The notes: generated by a model not told the origin, from the letters alone. Numbered from the stretch's first letter, positions 44,128 to 53,771 are shown. The stretch is DNA of 64,000 bases from JAVVVD01 sp036652795 (GCA_036652795.1 JAVVVD010000003.1:1-64000); one strand, 5' to 3'. Numbers and translations are program-made.

Positions 44128-45135
44128 ATGAATTCACAAAAGCGTCCGCGTTTATTTCGCGGCTATCTTTTTCTTATTCTTGATGCAATTGCACTCGGCG
44201 TAGCCCTGTGCGTATTTTCGTTGTTCCACCATGTACTGCCAATGAAAGGCGGCGGACCAATACAGAGTGTGCCTGGAGCAAAGGATATAATAACGCAGAC
44301 CGTTCAAAGCACCCCTGAGGCTCAGTTATCGCCAACTGATCTTATTCAGAGTACGCCAGAACCCGCTCTGCCCGCTACTGGTGATTTTTCGCAGACATTT
44401 CCAAGCAACGATACCGGTACAAACGCTGTGCACAGCTATCAGAGCGACTCCGTGCGCATAGCCGTAAATCAAGTACAGCGCGACAGCATAACCTATTATG
44501 TAGCCGACGTATGGATACGCAACATAAGCTCGTTCAAGACTGCCTTCGCCAAAGATGAATATGGGCGCGGCATACACGAACAACCCGTTAGTATGGCACA
44601 CAACAACAATGCGCTTATAGCAGTAAACGGAGATTACTATGGTGCAAGGGATTTAGGCGTGGTTATACGCAATGGCGACGTTTACCGCAACAGCATATCC
44701 ACAGATGTGTGTGTGGTATACGCCGATGGCGTAATGGAGACTATAGCAAAGGATGATTTTTCTATAGATGCAGCTATAGCCCGCGGCGCCTATCAGGCGT
44801 GGTCTTTCGGGCCCAAGCTGCTGCTTAACGGACAACCCATTGCCACATTCAACAGCTCCGTAGAGGGGGCAAATCCGCGCACCGCTATCGGTTATTACCA
44901 GCCTGGGCATTATTGCCTTGTTACCGTGGATGGCAGACAGCCCGGTTATTCCGCTGGTATGACTATGCAAAAGCTGTCTATGCTGTTTTATGAGCTTGGC
45001 TGCGCCGATGCGTATAATCTTGATGGTGGGCAATCCTCAATGATGGTATTTCAGGATGAGCTGGTCAACAAGCCATTTAAGGGCGGCCGCCAGTCCAGCG
45101 ATATAATCTATTTCACAGATCCAGCGGCTAAATAA
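44128..45135 (+). CDS. Membrane-anchored phosphodiester glycosidase (NAGPA domain)
   Basis: The 335-residue protein has one N-terminal membrane helix (about 12-34), a Pro/Thr/Gln-rich linker (about 50-90) and a NAGPA-type domain (about 100-330; NGDYYGARDLGVVIRNG, NPRTAIG, then DAYNLDGGQSSMM). Such domains cleave sugar-phosphodiesters, including those on exopolysaccharide or wall polymers. CGGAGGG precedes the ATG. It is probably co-transcribed with the small membrane protein downstream. Confidence 0.9.
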   Translation: MNSQKRPRLFRGYLFLILDAIALGVALCVFSLFHHVLPMKGGGPIQSVPGAKDIITQTVQSTPEAQLSPTDLIQSTPEPALPATGDFSQTFPSNDTGTNAVHSYQSDSVRIAVNQVQRDSITYYVADVWIRNISSFKTAFAKDEYGRGIHEQPVSMAHNNNALIAVNGDYYGARDLGVVIRNGDVYRNSISTDVCVVYADGVMETIAKDDFSIDAAIARGAYQAWSFGPKLLLNGQPIATFNSSVEGANPRTAIGYYQPGHYCLVTVDGRQPGYSAGMTMQKLSMLFYELGCADAYNLDGGQSSMMVFQDELVNKPFKGGRQSSDIIYFTDPAAK

Positions 45136-45184
45136 CATTGGGCAGGTTCATTCAGGCCCATGGATAGAAAGGTTTTTGTTATTT

Positions 45185-45436
45185 ATGAAATCGCATAAAT
45201 ATTGGCGCGTGCTTTGTCACCTCAACATCATACTTGGCGGCATGTTCCTTACATTCTTTATAATCGACAGATTTAACACAGCTATGAATTTTCTTGGTAA
45301 TGAGATAAGTAAATGGCTGCTGTGCATATTCAGCGTATGTGCAATACTGCTAGGCGCTGTTACCGCGCACGCAATATATTCGCATAACCGGCGTGAGCAC
45401 CGCCGCAACCGCCAGCAGCACGACGATAATAAATGA
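45185..45436 (+). CDS. Small two-helix membrane protein
   Basis: An 83-residue protein with two membrane helices (about 10-28 and 40-62) and a basic, His/Arg-rich tail (RREHRRNRQQHDDNK). No known family was recognised. The ATG at 45185 lies 12 bases after AAAGG. It follows the glycosidase gene by 49 bases and ends just before a strong terminator. Confidence 0.6.
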   Translation: MKSHKYWRVLCHLNIILGGMFLTFFIIDRFNTAMNFLGNEISKWLLCIFSVCAILLGAVTAHAIYSHNRREHRRNRQQHDDNK

Positions 45437-45450
45437 CCTTGGAAAATTTG

Positions 45451-45484
45451 GCGCCCTGATTAATTTCTATCAGGGCGCTTTTCA
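45451..45484 (+). terminator. Terminator between the small membrane protein and trxA
   Basis: A perfect 10-bp stem (GCGCCCTGAT/ATCAGGGCGC) with an 8-base loop is followed by TTTTC. It separates converging genes. Confidence 0.85.
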
Positions 45485-45489
45485 TTCAG

Positions 45490-45798
45490 CTATTTTAGCA
45501 TTTTCAATATGTCTGCTTTTGGTCTTGCACCTACCGCCTTGTGCATTACCTCGCCGCCCTTTAGCACAATCAGCGTTGGTATACTCATCACCCCAAAGCG
45601 TGAAGCGAGCTGTGGTTGTTCATCCACATTCACCTTGCCCACCTTAACGTCATCCTGCTCGTCCGCTATCTCATCCACCACTGGCGACACCATGCGGCAT
45701 GGCCCACACCACGGCGCCCAGAAATCCACCAGCACTGGTTTATCCGCATTGAGTACCTCTGCTTCAAAGTTCTCGTTAGTTATCGTAATGACTGCCAT
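45490..45798 (-). CDS. trxA: Thioredoxin
   Basis: A 102-residue thioredoxin with the active site WAPWCGPC (Cys about 30 and 33), the buried Asp in LVDFWA, and the cis-Pro SIPT. It reduces protein disulfides in the cytoplasm. AGGAGGG precedes the ATG. It is a single gene, divergent from the GGDEF gene. Confidence 0.96.
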   Translation of the reverse strand: MAVITITNENFEAEVLNADKPVLVDFWAPWCGPCRMVSPVVDEIADEQDDVKVGKVNVDEQPQLASRFGVMSIPTLIVLKGGEVMHKAVGARPKADILKMLK

Positions 45799-45973
45799 CG
45801 TCTTTCCCTCCTGTTGTTTAATATCTATATAATACCCTGCTCGTACACTGTTGTATGTGATTATATCACATTTCAGTTTTAACCTTCAACATCGCCATTA
45901 CAAACATTCAATCCATACGCATATGGCTATAATTGCTTTATTGCAATTATTTGTCGTTTGTTGCAATATTTCA

Positions 45974-45982
45974 TGCTATAAT
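45974..45982 (+). promoter_or_regulatory. Extended -10 promoter of the GGDEF gene
   Basis: TGCTATAAT is an extended -10 element about 46 bases before the ATG at 46028. No good -35 is present at 16-18 bases, which fits an extended -10 promoter. Confidence 0.5.
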
Positions 45983-46027
45983 ACGGTAATAATTTATGCA
46001 CTATTCTATAGGTTAAGGAGGATTACC

Positions 46028-47146
46028 ATGATGTGTTGCTTGGCAGACTCGCTGAAAAAATTAGCTCATTCTGAATTTGACAAAGCCTTTTTCAAAGAAA
46101 ACCGCTGCAATATTCAAATCGCTAATCTAAACGTTCTGTGCAGAACCAGCGCACTTGCCACCGCATTATGCTTATTGCTTGCGCTTGCCAGTCTGGTAAT
46201 TCCCCCCCTTCTCCCGCTAATGCCGCTGTATTTTATATTTTGCGGCATGTTTGGCCTTATTTTTATAATTAGCAATACGCTTGCATACCGTGTGCCCGCA
46301 TTCATACTGCCATTGTTCTATGTGTTTCTTTTCGCTGCCTTTGTTTACAGCACCATACTCGGTATAGTGAACACGCCAAACGGCACAGCCACAACATTCA
46401 TGGTAGTACTCGTAATTATACCGCTACTAATACTTGACAGGCCATGGCATACCAACCTGTTTGTCATGCTTACGGGTTTGGCGTTTTGCATATTCACTTA
46501 TATATTTAAAGCGATTAACTTTGCCATGGTAGATATGATCAACTGCGTCAGCTTTATGCTCTTGAGCATGTTCATCAATCATCTGATTACCAACATCAAG
46601 CTCAGGGATATAAGCAACCAACGCCTATTGGTCATCCAGCGTGATACCGACAGCCTTACGATGCTGCCCAATCGGCGCAAGCTATACGAAACGCTCGCAG
46701 CAAGCGAATCCGGCGCATGTGCGCCAATAACGGGTGTAATAATGGTTGATATAGATTATTTTAAGCTGTATAACGATTCCTATGGTCACCAGGCAGGCGA
46801 TGATTGTTTGCGACTGCTTGGCAAACGCTTTGCCATATTTGCCAAGGCTAACTCGCTCAGCATATTCCGTTATGGCGGCGAGGAGTTCATTGCGCTAAGC
46901 TATACCCATAACTATGAAGCACTCGGCGCCGTATCCAATGAGCTTGTCAGCTCCATACGCACAGCGAACATTCCGTTTGATGCTGCTCCAAAAGGGAAAA
47001 TCACAATATGCTGTGGTTTTGCCTATGCTAACAACTGCCGCCCACAAAGCTATGAAACACTTATATCCATGGCCGACAAGGCACTATATCACGCCAAGGG
47101 CAATGGCAAAGATACTGTAGCCGGATACCTTGATTGCATTGACTAG
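46028..47146 (+). CDS. Membrane GGDEF diguanylate cyclase
   Basis: The 372-residue protein has about six membrane helices (about 40-195) and a C-terminal GGDEF domain (about 205-368). The active site is RYGGEEF (about 283-289) and the domain start is DSLTMLPNRRKL. It should make cyclic-di-GMP. No RxxD inhibitory site is evident just before the active site. AAGGAGG precedes the ATG at 46028, which rules out a longer frame starting at 45851. Confidence 0.92.
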   Translation: MMCCLADSLKKLAHSEFDKAFFKENRCNIQIANLNVLCRTSALATALCLLLALASLVIPPLLPLMPLYFIFCGMFGLIFIISNTLAYRVPAFILPLFYVFLFAAFVYSTILGIVNTPNGTATTFMVVLVIIPLLILDRPWHTNLFVMLTGLAFCIFTYIFKAINFAMVDMINCVSFMLLSMFINHLITNIKLRDISNQRLLVIQRDTDSLTMLPNRRKLYETLAASESGACAPITGVIMVDIDYFKLYNDSYGHQAGDDCLRLLGKRFAIFAKANSLSIFRYGGEEFIALSYTHNYEALGAVSNELVSSIRTANIPFDAAPKGKITICCGFAYANNCRPQSYETLISMADKALYHAKGNGKDTVAGYLDCID

Positions 47147-47188
47147 CCCATTGTCCTCTGGAGCGATAAGCGCGCACACTATTGCAAA

Positions 47189-48310
47189 TTAATCGGCTTC
47201 ATGCCGTTCGCGAAAATACTGATACAGCGTGCATGGGATTCCGCCATTAGAAAGCTTACGACGTTTATCGGCATGCTTACCGTATATCTTTTCAAAATCA
47301 GTGTGGGATGTAATTATGCTCACAGCCCAATTTGGCAGCGCATCAAAGGTATGGTGCATATCGCGATAAAGCGCATCGCTCTCCCTGCGTGAAAGCATAC
47401 GTTCGCCATATGGAGGATTGCATACCAGCAGCCCGTCAGGCTTGTCCGTATGCAGTTGTTTTACTGGCGCCACCGCCCACTCCACCATTATACCCGCCTT
47501 TTTAGCGTGCTTCTTACACAGATCTACTGAATGCGCGTCAATATCTATGCCCAATATATCTAGTTTTGCGTCTATCACGCAATCCCGTGCCTGCTCGCGC
47601 GCAGCGGCAAACACGCCCGCGTCCACAAATGGCCATTCCTCCGCGGCAAATTCGCGGTTGAGCCCCGGGGCCATATGCTTTGCTATCATAGCGGCCTCAA
47701 TTGGCATGGTACCTGATCCGCACATTGGATCAATAAGAGGCACATCCGCGTGATAACGCGATAGCAGCAATATCGCGGCGCCAAGCGTTTCGGATAGTGG
47801 TGCTGCCACATTAAACGTGCGATATCCACGGCGTGATAGTCCTGCTCCGCAGCAATCCAGTGTAAGCGTAGCCGTGTCCTTTAAAATACCCACCTCAACT
47901 ATTACCTTTTTACCATTCTCAGGTATTATATTGGTTCTATATGCGGTTTTGAGGTTTTCCACTATCGCTTTTTTAACTATACTCTGGCAATCAGACACAG
48001 AAAACAGCGTACTTTTGGCGCTCTTGCCGTTAACATGTATCATGGCGCTTTGGCAAAGGTAGTTCTTCCATCCCAGCGCCTTCGTCCCCTCGAACAATTC
48101 GTCAAATGTGGCCGCATGGAATTCGCCTACCACCAGCAGCACACGCTCCGCGCTACGCAGCCATAGGCAGGCGCGCGCCATCTCAAGATATCCACCCGAA
48201 AAGCAAACGCGCGCATCAAATGCGCTCACATTTTGTATTCCAAGCATACGCAGCTCCATTGCCACTACAGACTCAAGCCCAAGCTTGCATGTTGCGATAA
48301 AATCCATCAT
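47189..48310 (-). CDS. THUMP-domain 23S rRNA methyltransferase (RlmL/YpsC-like)
   Basis: The 373-residue protein has a THUMP RNA-binding domain (about 1-155) and a Rossmann methyltransferase domain with DPMCGSGTMPIEAA (SAM binding, about 198-211) and the catalytic NPPYGER (about 302-308). The family makes N2-methylguanine in 23S rRNA. It overlaps the TPR gene by 4 bases and ends the 52284-47189 operon. Confidence 0.92.
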   Translation of the reverse strand: MMDFIATCKLGLESVVAMELRMLGIQNVSAFDARVCFSGGYLEMARACLWLRSAERVLLVVGEFHAATFDELFEGTKALGWKNYLCQSAMIHVNGKSAKSTLFSVSDCQSIVKKAIVENLKTAYRTNIIPENGKKVIVEVGILKDTATLTLDCCGAGLSRRGYRTFNVAAPLSETLGAAILLLSRYHADVPLIDPMCGSGTMPIEAAMIAKHMAPGLNREFAAEEWPFVDAGVFAAAREQARDCVIDAKLDILGIDIDAHSVDLCKKHAKKAGIMVEWAVAPVKQLHTDKPDGLLVCNPPYGERMLSRRESDALYRDMHHTFDALPNWAVSIITSHTDFEKIYGKHADKRRKLSNGGIPCTLYQYFRERHEAD

Positions 48311-50013
48311 ATCTCCTTATTGGGGCTGTTCATAAGCTGCGCCAACGCATTATTGAAGCGCACCAGCGTTACGCCATACTTTTTGCACATCGAAGCTTTT
48401 GTAAGCTTCTCGTCCTTTTCTCTGCATACTATATATTCCAGCGCTGCCGCCAGTGCCATAATGCGCTGGTCGCTAAGCCGCGCAAAGCCGGAAAGATTCC
48501 CAACATATTCGCCCCACAGGTCGGCTGCTGCAAGCAAGCAATCCTCACTGCGCTCGCCCTGCATCGCCGCAAAGCACACCTCTATTACCTCCTGATACGC
48601 ATCCGGCACGGTATCCGGCAACATGCGTATAAGGTTTACCCGGCTCTCAACAAGCTCGCCGTTAATATAGCCAAGATATGGTTCCTTTGCATCCATGTGC
48701 TTTAACAAGCCAAACGCCTCACGCTTCATCTCCGGAGGCTGGCCGCGCTGAAGCACAAAATCGCGCAGAAACAGCTCCGCCTTTTCATCCTCAAATGATG
48801 ATACCATTGTCAATATTGCGTGCTTAACGCTTAGCTCAGTAAGTTCAGCTCCCCAACGCATCAATGATTCCAGCTCAGTGCCATCATTCCACATCGCAAG
48901 CAGCTCACTGTGCGGCTTACCGATCAGCTCGTTTAGCCTATGCACCCTTGTAAGCATCTCCTCAAGGGGAACCTGATAGTTAAACATAAATCCACACCGC
49001 TTATGCGCTCCGGCTGCGGCTGCTCTGCAAATTCCACAGTAGTAGCGCGCCACACTATCCTTGTCGTCAAGCTTAATAAGTCTATCGTAACAATCCATCG
49101 CCTTGTAATAATCGCCATTCTCATATGCGCACACTGCCAGGCGGTGCGTTATGCCTGTGTCGTATGGCATCTGCATGAACAAACGCTTTATAAGCGGATA
49201 TGCTTCCCTAAATCTGCCAAGCTCCATCAGCGTTATGGACATACGGTTAAGATCATCTGTATCGTCTGTTTTTGCCCGGCACAGGAATTCCGTTTCCCTC
49301 TCCACGCCCTCTTTATCCTTTACGGCGCGTAAGAATATTGCAAGATTACAGTGCGCCTGTATGTTGTCCTGCTCGTCAGCAAGTATAAGCTGCACCTGCT
49401 CTGTTGCGCTTTTAAAGTCGCGGTTGCAGAAATACGCCAGCGCTAGATTGTTGCGTGCGTAGCTCAGATCCGGCGCTTCTTTTAGAAGTGCGTTAAACAC
49501 CTTTATCGCGCCTACATAGTCATCCCGCTCCAGCAGCTCCTTGCCCTCCCTTGCAGTATGCTGCAAGCGCGCCTCGTTTATTTCCTCCTGCGTGCCATCT
49601 TCAAGCACATCAAGCATATCATACGCTTCGCACATAAACTCGCCCTCGGGATCAAGCTCTAAATAATGTATAAAGCTGTCCTTCGCGCGCTCATATTCTT
49701 GCATTCCAACAAAATTGCAGCCCATGCCAAAATAGCACTCGCTGGGGCGGCTCTTTTCAGCCGAAAAGAGCGTAAATAGCATACGATTTGATTCCTCAAA
49801 CCGGTTCATCTCAGTCAGCGTTTCCGCTATGGCAAGCTTTACCTCGGAATTTTCGGGGTCCTTTGATAGCGCCACGCGATAATATGCCATGGCGTCCAGC
49901 AGCTTGTTGCTATCCAGCTTGTTCATGCCACGCCTGAAGAAGAAATCCCCCTCCTGGTCGAATGGCAGCACCTTGCTGCCAAACATTGCGGCCGGTCTTT
50001 CCATCCTTTTCAT
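48307..50013 (-). CDS. TPR-repeat protein
   Basis: A 568-residue cytoplasmic protein with at least seven tetratricopeptide repeats in residues about 28-330 (units such as AMAYYRVALSKDPENSE and AIKVFNALLKEAPDLSYARNNLALAY). The C-terminal part is helical and ends in a VTLVRFNNALAQL segment. It starts one base into the Hsp33 stop (TGATG) after AGGAG. It is probably a scaffold; no enzyme motif is visible. Confidence 0.85.
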   Translation of the reverse strand: MKRMERPAAMFGSKVLPFDQEGDFFFRRGMNKLDSNKLLDAMAYYRVALSKDPENSEVKLAIAETLTEMNRFEESNRMLFTLFSAEKSRPSECYFGMGCNFVGMQEYERAKDSFIHYLELDPEGEFMCEAYDMLDVLEDGTQEEINEARLQHTAREGKELLERDDYVGAIKVFNALLKEAPDLSYARNNLALAYFCNRDFKSATEQVQLILADEQDNIQAHCNLAIFLRAVKDKEGVERETEFLCRAKTDDTDDLNRMSITLMELGRFREAYPLIKRLFMQMPYDTGITHRLAVCAYENGDYYKAMDCYDRLIKLDDKDSVARYYCGICRAAAAGAHKRCGFMFNYQVPLEEMLTRVHRLNELIGKPHSELLAMWNDGTELESLMRWGAELTELSVKHAILTMVSSFEDEKAELFLRDFVLQRGQPPEMKREAFGLLKHMDAKEPYLGYINGELVESRVNLIRMLPDTVPDAYQEVIEVCFAAMQGERSEDCLLAAADLWGEYVGNLSGFARLSDQRIMALAAALEYIVCREKDEKLTKASMCKKYGVTLVRFNNALAQLMNSPNKEI

Positions 50014-50915
50014 CAGTTATCTCCTGTTTTCGCCTCGCTGAGCAAGCTGCTCAGCTCCATCTCGTTAAAATCATATTTGGAATTGCAGAACTGGCAAGTA
50101 AGCTGTGCGCCATGATCCTTTTGTATCATATCGCAAAGCTCATTCTCGCCCATGCTTATTAGCACCTGCTCCAGCCTTGCCCTGCTACAATCGCACTCAA
50201 ACCTCGGTTCTGTCCGCTGTACTATCTCCATATCCATCCCTGAGAGTAGCTTACCTAGCGAATCCTCAAGCGTAAGCTCCTCCAGCATGCCCGAAAGCAG
50301 TTTTATGCCCTCCGCTGCATTAGTAAGCCTTGTTATCACCTCATCCGGACACTGCGGCATCGGCTGCAATATCAAGCCACCTGCGGCTATTACCTCGCCG
50401 CTAACAGGCGCCACCCTGACGCCCAGATAAACCAATGATGGCTGTTGCTCGCTTACAGTAAAATACTGTGCAAAATCCTCTGCGATCTCGCCCGATACCA
50501 TGCTGCATCGCCCTACGTACGGTTCCTTCATATGCATATCACGTATTACCGTAAGCTCACCAAACCAGCCCACAGCCATGGATACATCCAGCTTGCCGTC
50601 AGGTCCCAATGGCAACTCCAGCTTTGGATTTTCTATATAGCCCTTCACTGTGCCATCAGGCCGCGCACAGCACACTATATTGCCCGCCGGACCCTCGCCC
50701 TTGACTATTGTTGTTAGCTTATCGCCTTCGCCCTTAAGCTGCGCACCCATCATGCATGTTACCATCAGAGCGCGCCCTAGTGCGGCCGTACACACACGTG
50801 AAAGTCCGTGCGTCTTGCGCGCGCATTCACATATGGCCTTTGCGTCTATGGCAATAAGTTTAACTGACTTATCCGCCAACAGTCCTCTTATCATTATATC
50901 ATTATGTATGCACAT
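50013..50915 (-). CDS. hslO: Redox-regulated chaperone Hsp33
   Basis: A 300-residue chaperone activated by oxidation. The C-terminal zinc site has CDC (about 242-244) and CQFC (about 276-279), the four cysteines that release zinc and form disulfides under oxidative stress. The N-terminal domain has the expected GEGPAGNIVC and GYIENP segments. Length is standard. GAGGT precedes the ATG at 50915; an ATG at 50894 is an alternative. Confidence 0.95.
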   Translation of the reverse strand: MCIHNDIMIRGLLADKSVKLIAIDAKAICECARKTHGLSRVCTAALGRALMVTCMMGAQLKGEGDKLTTIVKGEGPAGNIVCCARPDGTVKGYIENPKLELPLGPDGKLDVSMAVGWFGELTVIRDMHMKEPYVGRCSMVSGEIAEDFAQYFTVSEQQPSLVYLGVRVAPVSGEVIAAGGLILQPMPQCPDEVITRLTNAAEGIKLLSGMLEELTLEDSLGKLLSGMDMEIVQRTEPRFECDCSRARLEQVLISMGENELCDMIQKDHGAQLTCQFCNSKYDFNEMELSSLLSEAKTGDN

Positions 50916-50926
50916 TTGCGCTTACC

Positions 50927-51547
50927 TCAAACCCGTGTCACGGGCAATCTTCCTTTTTGGGCGCATCCACGCAGTTTAAGTATGTGATATTCCATCAGAT
51001 GTTGGCACGCTCCGGTACGGTACATTATATCACCGTCCGCAACATCCTCGCTGCGTTTTCCGCACACCTTGCCGCGATACCTATATTTATCAGCAAAGCC
51101 CAGCACATGTCCAAACTCGTGCAGCACCACCGAACACGTCTGCGCATATCCAAGCGGTTGCGTAATATCCCTTCCCGCAATATTTATAAACACATCTGGG
51201 AAGCGCATCAAAAAGCGCGACAGCTTAAACGGACCTATCCATTTTGCCCCAAAATACGCGCGAGAAACATTTACCCTTGGATCATACATCCTGCGTACTA
51301 TAGGCGTTTTATCATATACTCTAACGTTTACGCAGTCAAGAGCAAACCTGTCTGCCATCGTAAGCTCAACCTTTAGCGCTGTGCTCTTTCCACATACCTG
51401 ATAGGGTGAGTGGCTTTCAATAAGGCGGATACCGTCGGCTATCATTTCCCGGGCAATTTTGCTATCGCCCGCGCGCGCATCTATATATACACGCAGCGCA
51501 ACCACTATCGTATCACCCTGCATATACAGCCTTAATATCCTATTCAT
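50927..51547 (-). CDS. Metzincin-type zinc metallopeptidase (snapalysin-like motif)
   Basis: The 206-residue protein carries HEFGHVLGFAD (His143, Glu144, His147, Asp153), the HExxHxxGxxD zinc motif of snapalysin-type metzincins, and a following DIMY Met-turn (Met175). No signal peptide is seen, so it appears cytoplasmic, which is unusual for this type. It overlaps the methyltransferase gene by 4 bases. Substrate is unknown. Confidence 0.8.
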   Translation of the reverse strand: MNRILRLYMQGDTIVVALRVYIDARAGDSKIAREMIADGIRLIESHSPYQVCGKSTALKVELTMADRFALDCVNVRVYDKTPIVRRMYDPRVNVSRAYFGAKWIGPFKLSRFLMRFPDVFINIAGRDITQPLGYAQTCSVVLHEFGHVLGFADKYRYRGKVCGKRSEDVADGDIMYRTGACQHLMEYHILKLRGCAQKGRLPVTRV

Positions 51548-52284
51548 AGCGGCCGCCTCGCAACGAATTGTATGCGCTGCGTCTGCGTTTGGGGCTGCTG
51601 CTTAGTAAATGCTTCGTATGCGTGGCAATCCTCAAAGCCTACAGCGTCTAGCGCCGCCTCAACCTCGGATTGTGAGTGAGCGCGCTGAAGATGGTGCTCT
51701 GTAAAGCGCTTATATGAATCCCCCTCCTTGACGAAAAAGCTTAGTCGCATTGATATAAGGCAGCTCTGCTCGTCACAGTCATTGTGCCAAATATATGCGC
51801 GCACGCCATCATCCTGTGCAAATGTGTTGTTTCCGATTATATTAAATAGCTTATATCTGGATGATATATCAAACAGTAGCAATCCCCCCGGCTTAAGATG
51901 CGCAAATGCCGCGTTAAAAAACCGTTTCATATCCCCAGTCGATGTAAGGTAGTTCACCCCATCGCAGGCGCACGTCACCACGTCCACGGGACGGTGAAGC
52001 TCAAGAGCACGTATGTCCTGGCGCACAAATAGTATCTGTTTGCCACACTTTCTAGACTTCTCCCCTGCCACCGCCAACATGCTCTCTGATATATCAACGC
52101 CTGTAACAATATGTCCGCGCCCAGCAAGCTTTATAGCCAATTTCCCCGTGCCGCAGGCACAGTCCGCTATATATAATTTCCCCTCCGGCATAAATGCCGA
52201 TATGTATTGCGCCCATGTCTCATAGTCCACATCCCGCATAAGCGGATCATAAATATCTGCAAAATGGCCATATTGATCCTGCAT
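51544..52284 (-). CDS. Class I SAM-dependent methyltransferase
   Basis: The 246-residue enzyme has the SAM-binding motif IADCACGTGKLAIKLA (about 38-53), the acidic VTGVDIS strand (about 59-65) and DVVTCACDGVNYL (about 95-107). This is the small-molecule methyltransferase type; the substrate cannot be assigned. GAGGTGA precedes the ATG. It is the first gene of the run methyltransferase, metzincin, hslO, TPR, rRNA methyltransferase, all tightly spaced. Confidence 0.88.
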   Translation of the reverse strand: MQDQYGHFADIYDPLMRDVDYETWAQYISAFMPEGKLYIADCACGTGKLAIKLAGRGHIVTGVDISESMLAVAGEKSRKCGKQILFVRQDIRALELHRPVDVVTCACDGVNYLTSTGDMKRFFNAAFAHLKPGGLLLFDISSRYKLFNIIGNNTFAQDDGVRAYIWHNDCDEQSCLISMRLSFFVKEGDSYKRFTEHHLQRAHSQSEVEAALDAVGFEDCHAYEAFTKQQPQTQTQRIQFVARRPL

Positions 52285-52339
52285 AAATCTTCACCTCGTA
52301 CCTGTATTTTACAATAATACCACTGCCTCCGCAAGCGCA

Positions 52340-52368
52340 TTGACATGCACTTGTGCTGCGTGTATACT
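52340..52368 (+). promoter_or_regulatory. Predicted sigma-A promoter of the LCP gene
   Basis: A perfect TTGACA and TATACT are separated by 17 bases, about 52 bases before the ATG at 52420. Confidence 0.85.
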
Positions 52369-52419
52369 GCAAGTGCAAGCGCAGCCGTCTGCCGCGCTAA
52401 ACTATAGAGGTGTATGCAT

Positions 52420-53703
52420 ATGGAAAACGCTCCGCGTCAAAAGAAGAAACTGCCCATTTGGGCATTGATATTGATTGTGCTTGGCTCGATAATAATAATC
52501 TTTATTATCGTTATCGCCATACTGGGCTTTGGTCTGTTAAACAGGCTTACACGTCCCGGCACCATCGTCCCTACGGCCTCGCCCACGCCGGCCATTACCG
52601 TATCGGCAGAAACGCCCTCCCCTTCGGCCACACCCACACCCACAAAAACACCGCGGCCCGATACTGAGCTGCCGCTTAACGATGTATACGCGCAAACCCG
52701 TTTGCCGGATGATGTGTTGAACGCGATGGAAACTAACCGTTTAAACGATGCCCAGTACATCAACGTGCTTCTTATCGGCTCTGACAGGCGGGGTAACTCT
52801 GGAAATTCCAACTCTGACACGATGATGATAGCCACTATCGATAAAAAGCATAACTCGCTCAAACTGACCACCATAATGCGCGATATGCTTGTTGATATCC
52901 CCGGCCATGGCTACGCAAAGTTAAATGCCGCGCCAGCTTACGGCGGATACGATCTGCTTATGCAAACAATAAACCAAAGCTTCTGCCTCAACATAAACCA
53001 ATATGTTATGGTGGATTTTAAGATGTTTGAAAAAATAGTCGACCGTTTGGGCGGCATTACAATACGTATGAGCGATGCTGAAATAAGCGCAGCCAATGAC
53101 TGCATAGCGGGTCTAAACCGGCAGCGCGGGCTTGAGGATGTTTGGGATGGGTTCATATTTGCTCAAGCTGGCAATGTTAAGCTTACGGGCAAACAGGCGC
53201 TTGGTTATGCTCGCATACGCCATATGGACAGCGACTTTGTTCGCACAAAGCGCCAGTTTAACGTTCTCAACACCATCTATTCAAAGTTCATGCGGATGAG
53301 TCTCACCAACCGCTATGCTATACTCTACGATCTGCTACCCATGGTGGAAACAAATATGACCAACGATAATATCCTGCTTGCAGGTGTGGTGGCGCTAAAT
53401 CTTAATGTGGATGGCCTGGTTCATCACCGCATACCTGAGGACAATATGTACAAGAGCGGTCGCTATGATCGCAAGATGGTATTGCTTACAGACCTTCCCG
53501 CTAATGCATGGTCGTTGCATAAATTCATCTACGAATCCGTAGAGGTTGGCTCCTCCGTGCCTGAGCTTGCGCCTGGCGCATCGCTTCCGCCACGCACACC
53601 CACGCCCGAATGGCTGCTGCCAACACCTACGCCGTATTATGACGAAAACCAGTTTTTCCTTGACAGCGAAGGGAATCTCGTTCCTATTGATCCAGGCATA
53701 TAG
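52420..53703 (+). CDS. LytR-CpsA-Psr (LCP) family wall-polymer ligase
   Basis: About 427 residues: a basic cytoplasmic start, one membrane helix (about 14-38), a Pro/Thr-rich linker (about 45-80) and an LCP domain (about 105-310; NVLLIGSDRR, SDTMMIATID, TIMRDMLVDIPGHGYAKLNAA, GYARIRHMDSDFVRTKRQ). LCP enzymes attach teichoic acids or capsule to peptidoglycan from lipid carriers. The Arg and Asp residues of the active site are present. The C-terminus has a second Pro/Thr-rich tail. The second ATG (52420) is better spaced from GAGGTG than the first (52414). Confidence 0.94.
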   Translation: MENAPRQKKKLPIWALILIVLGSIIIIFIIVIAILGFGLLNRLTRPGTIVPTASPTPAITVSAETPSPSATPTPTKTPRPDTELPLNDVYAQTRLPDDVLNAMETNRLNDAQYINVLLIGSDRRGNSGNSNSDTMMIATIDKKHNSLKLTTIMRDMLVDIPGHGYAKLNAAPAYGGYDLLMQTINQSFCLNINQYVMVDFKMFEKIVDRLGGITIRMSDAEISAANDCIAGLNRQRGLEDVWDGFIFAQAGNVKLTGKQALGYARIRHMDSDFVRTKRQFNVLNTIYSKFMRMSLTNRYAILYDLLPMVETNMTNDNILLAGVVALNLNVDGLVHHRIPEDNMYKSGRYDRKMVLLTDLPANAWSLHKFIYESVEVGSSVPELAPGASLPPRTPTPEWLLPTPTPYYDENQFFLDSEGNLVPIDPGI

Positions 53704-53736
53704 AAAATGTATTATTTCACAGAACAGGTTTTGCTT

Positions 53737-53771
53737 GTGCGCCATACATTAAAGGTATGGCGCACGTTTTT
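53737..53771 (+). terminator. Terminator after the LCP gene, overlapping the next start codon
   Basis: A perfect 11-bp stem (GTGCGCCATAC/GTATGGCGCAC) with a 7-base loop is followed by GTTTTTAT. The ATG of the downstream M15-like gene (53757) lies inside the 3' arm. Confidence 0.85.
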
